From positions 1 to 55,857 of the forward strand of contig JAHHTS010000006.1 of assembly GCA_020024475.1 (NCBI GenBank): 55,857 nt of DNA. Reading direction: 5' to 3'. The notes under the pieces are model-generated. The model had not been told where the DNA came from and searched no databases. It saw nothing but the letters and a program-made list of their open reading frames with translations. Position 1 is the first letter of the stretch. Each line of letters opens with the position of its first letter. The stretch comes from Oscillospiraceae bacterium (lineage in GTDB: Bacteria > Bacillota > Clostridia > Oscillospirales > Ruminococcaceae). Both the position numbers and the translations under genes were made by a program. Positions 27,196 through 36,293 of the stretch are shown piece after piece.

Positions 27196-27939
27196 TTAAT
27201 ATTTAAAAAACATCATCATAGCAACGCCACAAACTTCTCTCAAAACAGATGGGATAAAAACTATCCAATCGGTTTTTACACTTAAAGAATTTACATTTTT
27301 AAAACCCGCTTGCTTGGCATAAACTCCGGCACGATAGCAATGAAATGAATTAGTTACGAACACTATGCTATCTGCATTTATACCAGAAATTTTTAATATT
27401 TGCAAAGAATTTACAAAATTTTCTTTTGTATTTGTTGCTTGAAATTCGCAAATTATTTTATTTTCGGGAATTCCATTTTCTACTAAATAATTTTTCATTC
27501 CATCGGCTTCTGTGATTTTATTTCCTCGGCTATAGCCTCCAGTTACAACAATATAGGAATTTGGGTTTTTATTGTAATAATTAATGCAGCCGTCAAGTCT
27601 ATTCTTTAAAGTGTATGATGGTGTGCCGTCACTTTCAAGTCCACAACCAAGAACTATTATTGCTGTTTCGTTATAGGTTGTGGTTGTTTTTGCATAAGAG
27701 AGTATATATGAAACAAGAAACAAAAATGCAAGAACTCCTAAAATGACAATATATTTAAGATAAAATCCAATACCATCTTGAGATATAATTTCCCAAAAAT
27801 GGAAAAATCTTGCAAAAATGAAAAATGAAAAAGTTAAAATAAACATTATAGCAAGTCCTAATGTGAAACTTTTTCTTAATGATAAGATAACACTGTTAAT
27901 AAAAAAGATAAAAGAAAGAAAATAGAAAAAAACTTGCAA
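27196..27939 (-). CDS. YdcF/ElyC-like DUF218 membrane protein
   Basis: Three to four N-terminal membrane segments (residues ~1-80), then a DUF218 Rossmann-like domain: TAIIVLGCGLESDGTPS (~96), YIVVTGGYSRG (~134), ITEADGMKNYL, NTKENFVNS (~170) and VTNSFHCYRA (~198). E. coli ElyC and SanA of this family affect envelope and lipid-carrier handling; the biochemical role is still unclear. 247 residues. The start is a TTG at 27939 with GGAGG ten bases upstream; there is no better in-frame start. First gene of the minus-strand operon ending with udk. Confidence 0.8.
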   Translation of the reverse strand: MQVFFYFLSFIFFINSVILSLRKSFTLGLAIMFILTFSFFIFARFFHFWEIISQDGIGFYLKYIVILGVLAFLFLVSYILSYAKTTTTYNETAIIVLGCGLESDGTPSYTLKNRLDGCINYYNKNPNSYIVVTGGYSRGNKITEADGMKNYLVENGIPENKIICEFQATNTKENFVNSLQILKISGINADSIVFVTNSFHCYRAGVYAKQAGFKNVNSLSVKTDWIVFIPSVLREVCGVAMMMFFKY

Positions 27940-28201
27940 TAAAAAATACCTCCAAATAATGTTTATATTAGTTATTTGAATAAGATTTCACTTATATTCC
28001 ACAAATACTATATATACTATGCATAGATATTTTGCGTATATATAAATAGATGAATGTGAACACTTTTAAAACATGTTTTATATCTATAAATAACATATTT
28101 GTCATATTATAACATAATAATTGAAGAGTGTCATCTTGAGTGATATAATGTGATATATAAAAACACCAAAACAAAATATAAATAATAAAGATAGGTGCAA
28201 A

Positions 28202-29050
28202 ATGATAAGGGTAGAAAATTTACGAAAGGTATACAAGGTTGGCAATGAAAAAGTAGTTGCTTTAAATAATATAAGTGTCGAAATACAAAAAGGCGAATTT
28301 TGTTGTATTGTTGGTACTTCTGGTAGTGGTAAATCAACATTGCTTAATATGCTTGCGGGACTTGAAAAACCTACAAAGGGCAAAGTAATTATAAATGGTC
28401 AGCTTGTAAGTAAGATGACTGAAAAAGAGCTTGCTATATTTAGACAGAATAATATAGGCTTTATTTTCCAATCTTATAACCTTATGCCAACACTAACAGC
28501 TGTAGAAAATGTAGCATTCCCACTAGTGTTCAAGGGCATTGATAAAGATGTAAGAGAAAAGAAAGCAAGGGCTATTCTGAAGGAGATGGGCTTAAGCTCT
28601 AGAATGAACCATAAACCAGGTGAAATGTCTGGTGGGCAGCAACAAAGAGTTGGTATAGCTAGGGCTTTTGTAGGAAAGCCTAAAGTAATATTTGCTGACG
28701 AACCTACTGGTAATCTTGATAGTAATACAACAAAACAGGTTATGAAAATGCTTTTGGATATTTCAGAAAAGAATGGAATAACCTTTGTAATGGTAACTCA
28801 CGATCCAGAACTTGCAAAGTTAGCACGAAGAGTTATTACTGTAAAAGACGGCAATGTAATAAGTGATACTCGTGATGGCGTAAATCTTATGGAGGAAGAC
28901 CTGGCTATTGCTGCTGAGTATGAAGCCGAAGAAAAAGCTCAAAAATCTAATGCTTTAGATGAAAAAGTAAGGGCTGAAAAAAATGAAAATGAAAAAAACG
29001 ACCGTATAAAAGAAAAAACGGTTTATAATAATGACAATCAGAGGAAATAA
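28202..29050 (+). CDS. MacB-type ABC transporter ATP-binding protein
   Basis: 282 residues. P loop GTSGSGKST (residues ~39-47), Q loop, signature MSGGQQQR (~143) and Walker B VIFADEPTGNLDS (~163), the last three words being typical of the LolD/MacB/FtsE group. After residue ~235 there is a highly charged Glu/Lys tail of about 45 residues that is not part of the fold. Start ATG 28202 with a weak AGGTGCAAA site. First of a three-gene unit: ATPase, surface protein, permease; the middle gene starts three bases past this stop. Confidence 0.93.
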   Translation: MIRVENLRKVYKVGNEKVVALNNISVEIQKGEFCCIVGTSGSGKSTLLNMLAGLEKPTKGKVIINGQLVSKMTEKELAIFRQNNIGFIFQSYNLMPTLTAVENVAFPLVFKGIDKDVREKKARAILKEMGLSSRMNHKPGEMSGGQQQRVGIARAFVGKPKVIFADEPTGNLDSNTTKQVMKMLLDISEKNGITFVMVTHDPELAKLARRVITVKDGNVISDTRDGVNLMEEDLAIAAEYEAEEKAQKSNALDEKVRAEKNENEKNDRIKEKTVYNNDNQRK

Positions 29051-29052
29051 GT

Positions 29053-30579
29053 ATGAGAAAGAAAATTTTGAAAAAAGTTACATCAGTTGCAATGGCTGCT
29101 GTTATGGTTGTAGGCCTTATGGGAAACAGCTTTTATGCATCTGCATTTGCTGAGGATTTGGAAACTACAGCAAATTCAATAGGTGTGTTACAGAGCCCAA
29201 TGGATAATAGCGATGATACAACGCATAATCCAACTCCTGCCCCTAATCCTACTCCAGATTCTAATCCCACAGAAGAACCAGTAAGTCCAGCAGGAAATGC
29301 TTACATAACAAACTATCGGGTAGTTGATATGGCTGGTAATTCGGTTGCAAAAGTAAAACCAGGGGATAAAGTTATTGTTGCAATTACAGTTATAGATGAA
29401 AGAGTCAAAGCTGATGAGTTCGGTGTCCCATCAGGTGCACAAACTAGCAGAATTCATGTAACAATGAACCAAGGAGCATTTTCAATAAACTCACCATCAT
29501 CAGTTACAGTAAAAATGAGAGATAATGTTGTTGCTTCAAATTCAAATACAGCAATTTGTTACACAGTTACATTCCGTGATGTAACATATCTTGGTGGTAA
29601 ACCTGAATTTGGTTTTGGTATAAGTTATACAGGTCAAAACGGCACAAATAACGATAATAACATGCCACTTCCATATCCACATACAAACCTTAACATCTCT
29701 ATAACACAGGCCACAGATGATATTCCAGCACCAACGGTTATTTTGAATAGTGCAAACTATGGAAAATATGCAGTTGCTGGTCAGGCATTTAGTCTAAGTA
29801 CGGTCGCAACAAATACAAGTGAAAATCTTGAATTGGATAATGTTTCAGTTAAAATTGAATTGCCACAAGGTTTATCAATGTCTAGTGGTAACAGTCAGGT
29901 GCTTATTGGTAAAGTAGGTAAAAAAGGTACAATAAACCATACATTTAATCTTGTAGCAAATAGTGCAACAACTGAAACAACAGCACTTCCTGTAAAACTT
30001 ATTTATACATTTGAAGCTGTTGTAAATGGTGCAAGAACACAGTATACATCAACACAAGATATTTCAATAAATGTTCAGCAGCCTACCCGATTTGATGTTC
30101 AGAGTATGAATTTTGATGATGTAATATATGTAGGTAGCAACGGAATTATGTCTGTACAGCTAGTAAACAAAGGTAAAACAACGGTTTACAATGTTTCAGC
30201 CGAAATCGTAAGCGATACATTTAAAGGTGCTGATGTAGAATTTTTGGGCAACATCAATGCTGGTTCTAATGCTGAAGCTGAATTTGACCTTATGGCAGAA
30301 AAAATAGGTAAAGGAATAGGCAAACTTGTTATTACATATGAAGATGCAATAGGAACACAATCAAAGATTGAAAAAGAATTTTCAATTGATGTACAGGAAT
30401 CAATGCCAGTAGATATAGGTATAGATGAACCAATGTTACCACCAGAAGAACCAAGTAAAAACTTTACACCATATATAATTGGTGTTGTAGTAATTGCAGC
30501 AGGTGGTTTTGTATTTTACAAAAAGAAACAGAAAGCTAAGAGATTGGCAGAATTAGAGGACGAAGATGAAGATATCTGA
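29053..30579 (+). CDS. Secreted, membrane-anchored beta-rich protein encoded inside a MacB-type operon
   Basis: 508 residues. Signal peptide (MRKKILKK then a hydrophobic run, cleavage probably near ASAFA, residue ~34), a Pro/Asn/Thr spacer (~60-80, repeats of NPTP), several Ig-like/CARDB-type beta domains (~84-455) and a C-terminal membrane helix (~472-488) with KKKQK and an acidic tail inside. This is a type I membrane protein with a large extracellular part. It takes the place of the MacA adaptor of Gram-negative systems. Function not known; a substrate chaperone or gate for the transporter is one guess. Its last 14 bases overlap the permease gene. Confidence 0.8.
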   Translation: MRKKILKKVTSVAMAAVMVVGLMGNSFYASAFAEDLETTANSIGVLQSPMDNSDDTTHNPTPAPNPTPDSNPTEEPVSPAGNAYITNYRVVDMAGNSVAKVKPGDKVIVAITVIDERVKADEFGVPSGAQTSRIHVTMNQGAFSINSPSSVTVKMRDNVVASNSNTAICYTVTFRDVTYLGGKPEFGFGISYTGQNGTNNDNNMPLPYPHTNLNISITQATDDIPAPTVILNSANYGKYAVAGQAFSLSTVATNTSENLELDNVSVKIELPQGLSMSSGNSQVLIGKVGKKGTINHTFNLVANSATTETTALPVKLIYTFEAVVNGARTQYTSTQDISINVQQPTRFDVQSMNFDDVIYVGSNGIMSVQLVNKGKTTVYNVSAEIVSDTFKGADVEFLGNINAGSNAEAEFDLMAEKIGKGIGKLVITYEDAIGTQSKIEKEFSIDVQESMPVDIGIDEPMLPPEEPSKNFTPYIIGVVVIAAGGFVFYKKKQKAKRLAELEDEDEDI

Positions 30580-31897
30580 TCTGTTAAGACTGTCTTTTGA
30601 TAATCTTAAACGACGCAAGGGCCGTACAATCCTTACAGTTCTTGGCGTTATAATAGGTACATGTTCTATTGTTATGATGGTTTCAATAGGTGTTGCACTT
30701 GATAAAAGCTTTGATGACATGATGGGGAATATGGGTGACCTAACTCTTATTGAGGTATATAACTGGGGCTCCAATGGTGAAGCTGAACCTCTAACAGATG
30801 AAGTTGTAAATAAATTTATGGAAATTCCTGGTGTTAAAGTTTCTACACCGCTGTATACGCCAAGACACTTTAATGCAACACTGGCAACAGGTAATAATGA
30901 TAAATATACTGGTTGGGGTGAAATAAGAGGTATAAATAAACGGGCTCTTGAGGCATATGGATACGAAATTAAAGAAGGTAGATTTCCAAATGATAAAGAT
31001 AAGGAATACACAGTTATTGTAGGTGAAAATTTTGCGTATAATTTTCAAAATACTCGCAAAAAACCACCTCATAACAGGGTTGATCCTATCCCAGATGAGA
31101 ATGGCGTTATGCCAAAACCTTTTGTAGATCCACTAAAAGATACAATTAAAATTCAGTGCAAGCAGTGGACTGGTAATGGTGAAAAGTTATTTCTAGAACA
31201 AGAAATTAAAGTTGTTGGTATTATTAAACAAGATGAATCAAAAGGTTATGAAACCTATTCAGGTACTATTATGGATCTTGAAGATCTTGTAAAGCTTGAA
31301 AAAGAATATATGAAAAAAGCAGATATTAAGGATAACAATAATGGCAAAAAAATGACATATGATCAAGCTATTGTAAAGGCTAAAGATGTTGAAGATGTAG
31401 ATACAATAATTGAATCTATAGAAGCACAAGGTTATAATACTTGGTCTCCAACATCTATGAGAAATGAGATGAAAAAACAAGCTAAAATGATACAAGTTAT
31501 TCTTGGTGGTCTTGGTAGTATTGCTATGATTGTATCTGCTATAAGTATTGCAAATACAATGACAATGGCTATTTACGAAAGAACAAAAGAAATAGGTGTT
31601 ATGAAAGTTCTCGGCTGTGAACTAAAGGATATAAAAAATATGTTCCTTGCAGAGGCGGCTGGTATAGGTTTACTTGGTGGTATTGTAGGTATAATTATTT
31701 GCTATGGATTGTCGTATTTATTAAATACCATAGGCGGATCACTCACTGGTGAACCTGCAACGGCAATATCGATAATTCCTGCTTGGCTTGCAATATTTGG
31801 CCTTGCTTTCTCAACACTTGTAGGTATCGTTTCGGGATATGTACCTGCTGTAAAAGCTGTTAAGATTACAGCACTTAGTGCAATAAGACATGATTAA
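30566..31897 (+). CDS. MacB/FtsX-type ABC transporter permease
   Basis: 443 residues with four membrane helices: one at ~20-42 after the amphipathic LRLSFDNLKRRKGRT, and three at the C terminus (~312-332, ~362-385, ~405-430). Between helices 1 and 2 lies a MacB-type periplasmic core domain (about residues 45-300) on the outside. Such type VII transporters work as mechanotransmitters or move amphipathic peptides and lipoproteins rather than classical import or export. ATG at 30566 sits inside the preceding gene, behind AGAGGACGA. The unit ends at a strong terminator. Confidence 0.92.
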   Translation: MKISDLLRLSFDNLKRRKGRTILTVLGVIIGTCSIVMMVSIGVALDKSFDDMMGNMGDLTLIEVYNWGSNGEAEPLTDEVVNKFMEIPGVKVSTPLYTPRHFNATLATGNNDKYTGWGEIRGINKRALEAYGYEIKEGRFPNDKDKEYTVIVGENFAYNFQNTRKKPPHNRVDPIPDENGVMPKPFVDPLKDTIKIQCKQWTGNGEKLFLEQEIKVVGIIKQDESKGYETYSGTIMDLEDLVKLEKEYMKKADIKDNNNGKKMTYDQAIVKAKDVEDVDTIIESIEAQGYNTWSPTSMRNEMKKQAKMIQVILGGLGSIAMIVSAISIANTMTMAIYERTKEIGVMKVLGCELKDIKNMFLAEAAGIGLLGGIVGIIICYGLSYLLNTIGGSLTGEPATAISIIPAWLAIFGLAFSTLVGIVSGYVPAVKAVKITALSAIRHD

Positions 31898-31900
31898 AAA

Positions 31901-31942
31901 CAACAACCGTAAATCTTTAATGATTTACGGTTGTTGTTGATT
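31901..31942 (+). terminator. Terminator after the MacB-type operon
   Basis: 15-bp stem CAACAACCGTAAATC (31901-31915)/GATTTACGGTTGTTG (31922-31936), followed by TTGATTTT. Confidence 0.85.
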
Positions 31943-31988
31943 TTAATAAAATTAGGTATTAAATTTATTTTATTAAGAGGTGATAAAT

Positions 31989-32714
31989 ATGACAAAAAAA
32001 GTAGAAACATTACAAAAAATAATAAATGACAGTGAAAATATAGTGTTTTTTGGCGGTCGGGGAGTTTCTACTGAATCAGGTATACCAGATTTCCGTTCCA
32101 AAGATGGCATTTACAACCAAAAATATAAATATCCACCAGAAATAATTATAAGTCATGATTTTTTTATGAATAGTCCAAAAGATTTTTTTGACTTCTATAA
32201 AGAAAAAATGATAGTACTATCGGCAAAGCCTAATGCAGCACATTACAAATTAGCTGAAATGGAAGACAAAGGAAAGTTATCAGCAGTTATAACACAAAAC
32301 ATTGATGGACTTCATCAACTTGCGGGAAGCAAAAGAGTATATGAGTTACATGGTTCAGTACATAGAAATTATTGCATGAATTGTGGTAAATTTTATGATG
32401 TGGAGTATATATTAAATTCAAATGATGCGCCAAAATGTATATGCGGAGGAATAGTTAAACCTGATGTGGTGCTTTATGATGAAGATCTTAATATGCACAT
32501 TTTTAATCGGGCAATAAATGCTATAGAAAATGCTGATACAATGATTGTAGCAGGTACTTCGCTGACTGTTTATCCTGCAGCAAACCTTGTGCATTATTTT
32601 AATGGAGATAATTTAGTGCTTATCAACAGAGATAAAACTGGTATTGATAGTAATGCTGATTTAGTTATTTATGAAGATGTTGGGAAAGTATTGAGCCAAA
32701 TTAAAATTAAATAA
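31989..32714 (+). CDS. Sir2-family NAD-dependent protein deacylase with an altered GAGxS motif
   Basis: Removes acyl groups from protein lysines using NAD. SGIPDFRS (residues ~30), TQNIDGLHQLAG (~102), the catalytic His in LHGSVHR (~119) and a zinc site with C129 and C132 plus a second CxC pair (KCICGG) are present. The first NAD motif, normally GAGxS, reads GRGVS here (R24), an unusual exchange at a pyrophosphate-contacting position. 241 residues. The ATG at 31989 has AGAGGTG upstream; the GTG nine bases earlier is part of that site. Bacterial class (CobB/SrtN-like). Confidence 0.9.
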   Translation: MTKKVETLQKIINDSENIVFFGGRGVSTESGIPDFRSKDGIYNQKYKYPPEIIISHDFFMNSPKDFFDFYKEKMIVLSAKPNAAHYKLAEMEDKGKLSAVITQNIDGLHQLAGSKRVYELHGSVHRNYCMNCGKFYDVEYILNSNDAPKCICGGIVKPDVVLYDEDLNMHIFNRAINAIENADTMIVAGTSLTVYPAANLVHYFNGDNLVLINRDKTGIDSNADLVIYEDVGKVLSQIKIK

Positions 32715-32803
32715 ATTTTAACAAAACGAACTAATTTGTATGATAAAGTTTAATCAATCACAAAAACATAAATATTTTTATATACTGTATTCAGAGGTGC
32801 AAA

Positions 32804-33412
32804 ATGAGGAAATTGCTAAAAAGAATACTTGCACTTTTAATGGTGATTGTTATGGCAATAGGTGTAGTTTCTGCCCCTATAATAAAAAATGGCTATAATC
32901 TGTACCGTAAAGCAGTGCAGGAAAAGCCAATAGAAGAAAAAGTAATCGAAATAATGAAAAGTGAAAACTACACTGAGTACGAGAATATTTCGCCTGTTTT
33001 TATAAAGTCATTGCTCAAATCTGAGGATAAACGTTTTTTTGAACATTTTGCAGTGGATCCGATTGCCCTTGCTAGAGCGTTAATTGTGAATATAACAAAT
33101 GGCAAATATACTCAAGGGGGCAGTACTATTACACAACAACTCGCAAAAAATATGTATTTTTCATTTGAAAAAAGAATGGAAAGAAAGATTGCAGAGCTTT
33201 TTGTTGCTTTCGATCTTGAAAGAATGTATACAAAGGAAGAAATACTATCTATGTATTGTTCTCTTGCTTATTTCGGAAATAATTGTTATGGGGTTAAACA
33301 GGCGAGTAAATATTATTATGATATTTTACCTGATAAATTGAACCAGCAACAATCAAATGAGCTTGTAGCTACACTAAAAGCTCCAAGTATCTATAATCCG
33401 TCTACCATGTAA
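32804..33412 (+). CDS. Monofunctional peptidoglycan glycosyltransferase (GT51)
   Basis: Polymerises lipid II into glycan strands without a transpeptidase domain. One N-terminal membrane segment (residues ~8-25), then the GT51 motifs: SEDKRFFEH (catalytic E74), GGSTITQQLAKN (~105-116), KRMERKIAELFVAFDLE and the second acidic residue in KEEILSMYCS, plus a YFGNNCYGV segment. 202 residues, short but complete; the usual G after EDxxFxxH is replaced by A. ATG at 32804 behind AGAGGTGCAAA. Single-gene unit. A bifunctional GT51 enzyme is encoded at 49.9-52.1 kb. Confidence 0.9.
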   Translation: MRKLLKRILALLMVIVMAIGVVSAPIIKNGYNLYRKAVQEKPIEEKVIEIMKSENYTEYENISPVFIKSLLKSEDKRFFEHFAVDPIALARALIVNITNGKYTQGGSTITQQLAKNMYFSFEKRMERKIAELFVAFDLERMYTKEEILSMYCSLAYFGNNCYGVKQASKYYYDILPDKLNQQQSNELVATLKAPSIYNPSTM

Positions 33413-33413
33413 G

Positions 33414-33448
33414 AAAGGTCCTTATATAAAGGACTTTTCTTTTATTTT
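33414..33448 (+). terminator. Terminator after the GT51 gene
   Basis: Stem AAAGGTCCTT (33414-33423)/AAGGACTTTT (33429-33438) with one G-U pair, then CTTTTATTTTT. It starts two bases past the stop codon. Confidence 0.8.
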
Positions 33449-33533
33449 TGAATATTGATATTGTATAATAATTGTGATAGAATATAAAGGTTATTTAATT
33501 GAATTTAACTTTTTATTATATATGGAGGGTCTC

Positions 33534-35129
33534 GTGAAGGAGTTTTTGAATCAAATAGAAAAAAGGCGTACTTTTGCTATTATTTCTCACCCTGATGCTG
33601 GTAAAACAACACTAACAGAAAAATTACTTTTGTATGGTGGAGCAATACAACAGGCAGGTATTGTTAAAGGCAAAAAAGGTGCAAGGGCAGCAACTTCTGA
33701 CTGGATGGAAATTGAAAAACAGCGTGGTATTTCAGTAACTAGTTCAGTTTTGCAGTTTAATTATGATGGATACTGTGTGAATATTCTTGATACGCCTGGC
33801 CACCAGGACTTCTCAGAAGACACTTATAGAACACTTATGGCTGCTGATAGTGCCGTAATGGTAATTGACGCTGCAAAAGGTGTTGAAAATCAGACCAAAA
33901 AATTGTTTAAAGTATGTACAATGCGTGGCATCCCAATTTTTACATTTATAAATAAGATGGATCGTGAGTCCAGAGATCCATTTGACCTTATGGAAGAAAT
34001 TGAAAATGTTCTTGGCATTCAAACATATCCTATGAACTGGCCTATTGGTTCTGGTAAAGATTTTAAAGGTGTCTATGATAGACAAAGACAAGAAATTATT
34101 GCTTTCCAACACGATGGTAAAGTAGGTATCAATCAAGCCCAGTCAATAAAGGCAAAACTTGGCGATGCAAACTTGGACGAGCTTATCACAGCTAATTTGC
34201 ATGAAACACTTGCTTCAGACATTGAACTTCTTGATGGAGCTTCTTATGACTTCGACCAAGAAAAAGTGAATACAGGAAAACTAACACCTGTATTTTTTGG
34301 CTCAGCACTTACAAACTTTGGTGTTGAACCATTTATAAAAGAGTTCCTATCTCTGACAACATCACCACTTGCTCGTCATTCCTCTATTGGTATGGTGGAT
34401 CCAATGGAAAACGATGATTTTTCAGCCTTTGTTTTCAAGATTCAGGCCAATATGAATAAGGCACATCGAGATAGAATTGCATTTATGCGTATAGTAAGTG
34501 GCAAATTTGTAAGAGGAATGGATGTGTTTCATGTTCAAGGAGGCAAAAAAGTTCGCCTTTCACAAAGCACACAACTTATGGCTAGTGAACGAGAAATCGT
34601 AGATGAGGCTTACGCAGGTGATATTATAGGTATATTCGATCCAGGCATTTTTTCAATAGGAGATACAATTACAACAGCAAAATCACCTTTTACTTTTGAT
34701 AGTATTCCTACATTCGCTCCTGAACATTTTGCAAGAATAAGTCAGGTTGATACAATGAAAAGAAAGCAGTTTGTTAAAGGTATGGAGCAGATTGCTCAAG
34801 AAGGGGCAATACAGATATTTAAAGAACCAGGTGGTGGTTTTGAGGAAGTTATCGTAGGTGTCGTGGGTGTTTTGCAATTAGAAGTGCTTGAACATAGACT
34901 TAAAACTGAGTATAATGTAGACATTAGAATGCAGACTTTGCCATATCAGTATATACGCTGGATAGAAAATGAAGATGTAAACCTTCGTTCACTTAATCTT
35001 ACAAGTGATACCAAGGCACTCGAAGACTTTAAAGAAAGAAAGTTGTTATTATTTACAAGCCAGTGGAATATAAACTGGGCAATAGATAAAAACCCAGATT
35101 TAAAACTGGTTGATGTAGCGCAGAACTAA
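33534..35129 (+). CDS. prfC: Peptide chain release factor 3
   Basis: Translational GTPase that recycles RF1/RF2 from the ribosome. G1 SHPDAGKTTLTEK at residues ~18-30, G2 region around KQRGISVTSS, G3 DTPGHQDF (~87) and G4 NKMDRESRD (~140) are intact, followed by domains II and III with the RF3-typical VVGVLQLEVLEHRLKTEY near residue 440. I start at the GTG at 33534, 5 bases after GGAGGG, giving 531 residues, close to the normal RF3 length; a longer frame opens at 33474 but lacks a site. Monocistronic. Confidence 0.95.
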   Translation: MKEFLNQIEKRRTFAIISHPDAGKTTLTEKLLLYGGAIQQAGIVKGKKGARAATSDWMEIEKQRGISVTSSVLQFNYDGYCVNILDTPGHQDFSEDTYRTLMAADSAVMVIDAAKGVENQTKKLFKVCTMRGIPIFTFINKMDRESRDPFDLMEEIENVLGIQTYPMNWPIGSGKDFKGVYDRQRQEIIAFQHDGKVGINQAQSIKAKLGDANLDELITANLHETLASDIELLDGASYDFDQEKVNTGKLTPVFFGSALTNFGVEPFIKEFLSLTTSPLARHSSIGMVDPMENDDFSAFVFKIQANMNKAHRDRIAFMRIVSGKFVRGMDVFHVQGGKKVRLSQSTQLMASEREIVDEAYAGDIIGIFDPGIFSIGDTITTAKSPFTFDSIPTFAPEHFARISQVDTMKRKQFVKGMEQIAQEGAIQIFKEPGGGFEEVIVGVVGVLQLEVLEHRLKTEYNVDIRMQTLPYQYIRWIENEDVNLRSLNLTSDTKALEDFKERKLLLFTSQWNINWAIDKNPDLKLVDVAQN

Positions 35130-35143
35130 AATTTAATAATTAT

Positions 35144-35197
35144 AAGGGCAGATTACCTTTCATGACATTTAAATGTTGCAATGTGGAGTCTGCCCTT
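35144..35197. repeat. 54-base imperfect palindrome downstream of prfC
   Basis: Arms AAGGGCAGA...TCTGCCCTT pair perfectly for 9 bases at the base; the inner part pairs with mismatches and G-U pairs down to a central ACATTTAAATGT. About 18 of 27 positions match. No T tract follows on either strand, so it is not a standard terminator; it may be an RNA-stabilising 3' end or a small mobile repeat. Confidence 0.55.
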
Positions 35198-35613
35198 GCT
35201 TCATAAAGAAATAAGTTTATATTATACTACTTAAATATAATAATATTTGTAAAGGTGGGATACACAAATAGAATTTATGTTATATATATTTAATCTTTAA
35301 TCAAAAATAATAATATAAAAGTAACCATATATCAAAGGACATGATTCTGAGTTGATTTATGTTTATTCTTTTTCAAAAGTTTACATGAGTATATAATAGT
35401 TATAATATTTTAGAGTTGGATTTTATTGATAATAGTTTTAGAATTTTTACTGATTTACTCAAATTGTCAATATATTTTACGGAACTTAAATAGGTTATTT
35501 TAAATAAGACATATGAAACTTTATCGTACACTAGTAATGTGTATGATGTTATGTTTTTGTAAAATAAGGTGTGTAAATATGTAATGATTATATTTTGCAT
35601 ATATAAAAAATTG

Positions 35614-35650
35614 AAATGGAGTGCATCTAATTTTGATGCACTCCATTTTC
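35614..35650. terminator. Strong 14-bp hairpin, likely terminator of the decayed gene
   Basis: AAATGGAGTGCATC (35614-35627)/GATGCACTCCATTT (35635-35648), 7-base loop. On the minus strand it is followed by CAATTTTTTATAT. It lies just downstream of the minus-strand pseudogene. Confidence 0.7.
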
Positions 35651-35675
35651 TACCTAGCGATTGCTAAATCAATAT

Positions 35676-36237
35676 TTATTTGTAGTTATTCGTATTTGAG
35701 ACCACACTATCAAGTTTATCAAATCGTTTTAATGCATTGATATAATTTGCAACAATAACATAATTTTCTAAATCCTTTTCGTCAAGTTACTGGAATGCAC
35801 AAAGTTCATCGTGAAGCATTGTACTACCTTCAAATATGAAGAAATCACTTGATAAATCTATACCAACAAATATTTTAATTATTTCATTGCTCCATAAATC
35901 TAAAGAGTCGTTATTTTTGGGATAAAAACCTTGTGCCGATTTCCAATATTCTATAGGTAAAATGCTTTTGGTAATGATGATTGATTTGATGCTTATTTTT
36001 TTGAAAAACTATAACCTTGCAAAACATTTTTGAAAATAACTGCAAGTAAATTTTCATCTGTTATTTGTGTAAGATAGTAGTTGTTTTTTAATATTTTAAA
36101 ATCTCATAGCCATTTTTTATTAGGTTTCAGTGAATCTTTATATTTTTCAAATATATGCTTCCATTCGGTCAAAATTTCCAGGGTTGGAAGAGGAGTGATC
36201 CTTTTGTTTTCTCCTTAAGAGTTATGAAGTAATACAT
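35676..36237 (-). pseudogene. Decayed gene of unknown family (about 185 codons)
   Basis: Reading the minus strand, coding sense is clear but broken. It opens with ATG at 36237 (MYYFITLKEKTKGS), shifts frame near 36195 to PLPTLEILTEWKHIFEKYKD, meets TGA at 36104-36106, continues DFKILKNNYYLTQITDENLL, shifts again near 36000 to LPIEYWKSAQGFYPKNNDSL, meets TAA at 35787-35789 and ends with DEKDLENYVIVANYINALKR up to TAA at 35676. So two frameshifts and two in-frame stops. I do not recognise the family. The hairpin at 35614 would have been its terminator. Confidence 0.7.
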
Positions 36238-36293
36238 AATTGTTTATTCGTTTGGTTTATCATTGCAAATAATTATTTTTTATAAATAAAATA

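Larger units (their letters stand above)
35130..35675. other. Gene-poor AT-rich stretch after prfC
   Basis: Contains the 54-base palindrome at 35144-35197, about 400 bases of AT-rich DNA without coding signal or repeats I can see, and a strong 14-bp hairpin at 35614-35648. Short ORFs in the middle have no ribosome binding sites and low-complexity translations. Confidence 0.6.

Noticed and set aside
34683..34877. Short minus-strand frames over prfC and other conserved genes
   Set aside because: Overlap conserved coding in another frame and lack sites; typical of AT-rich antisense.
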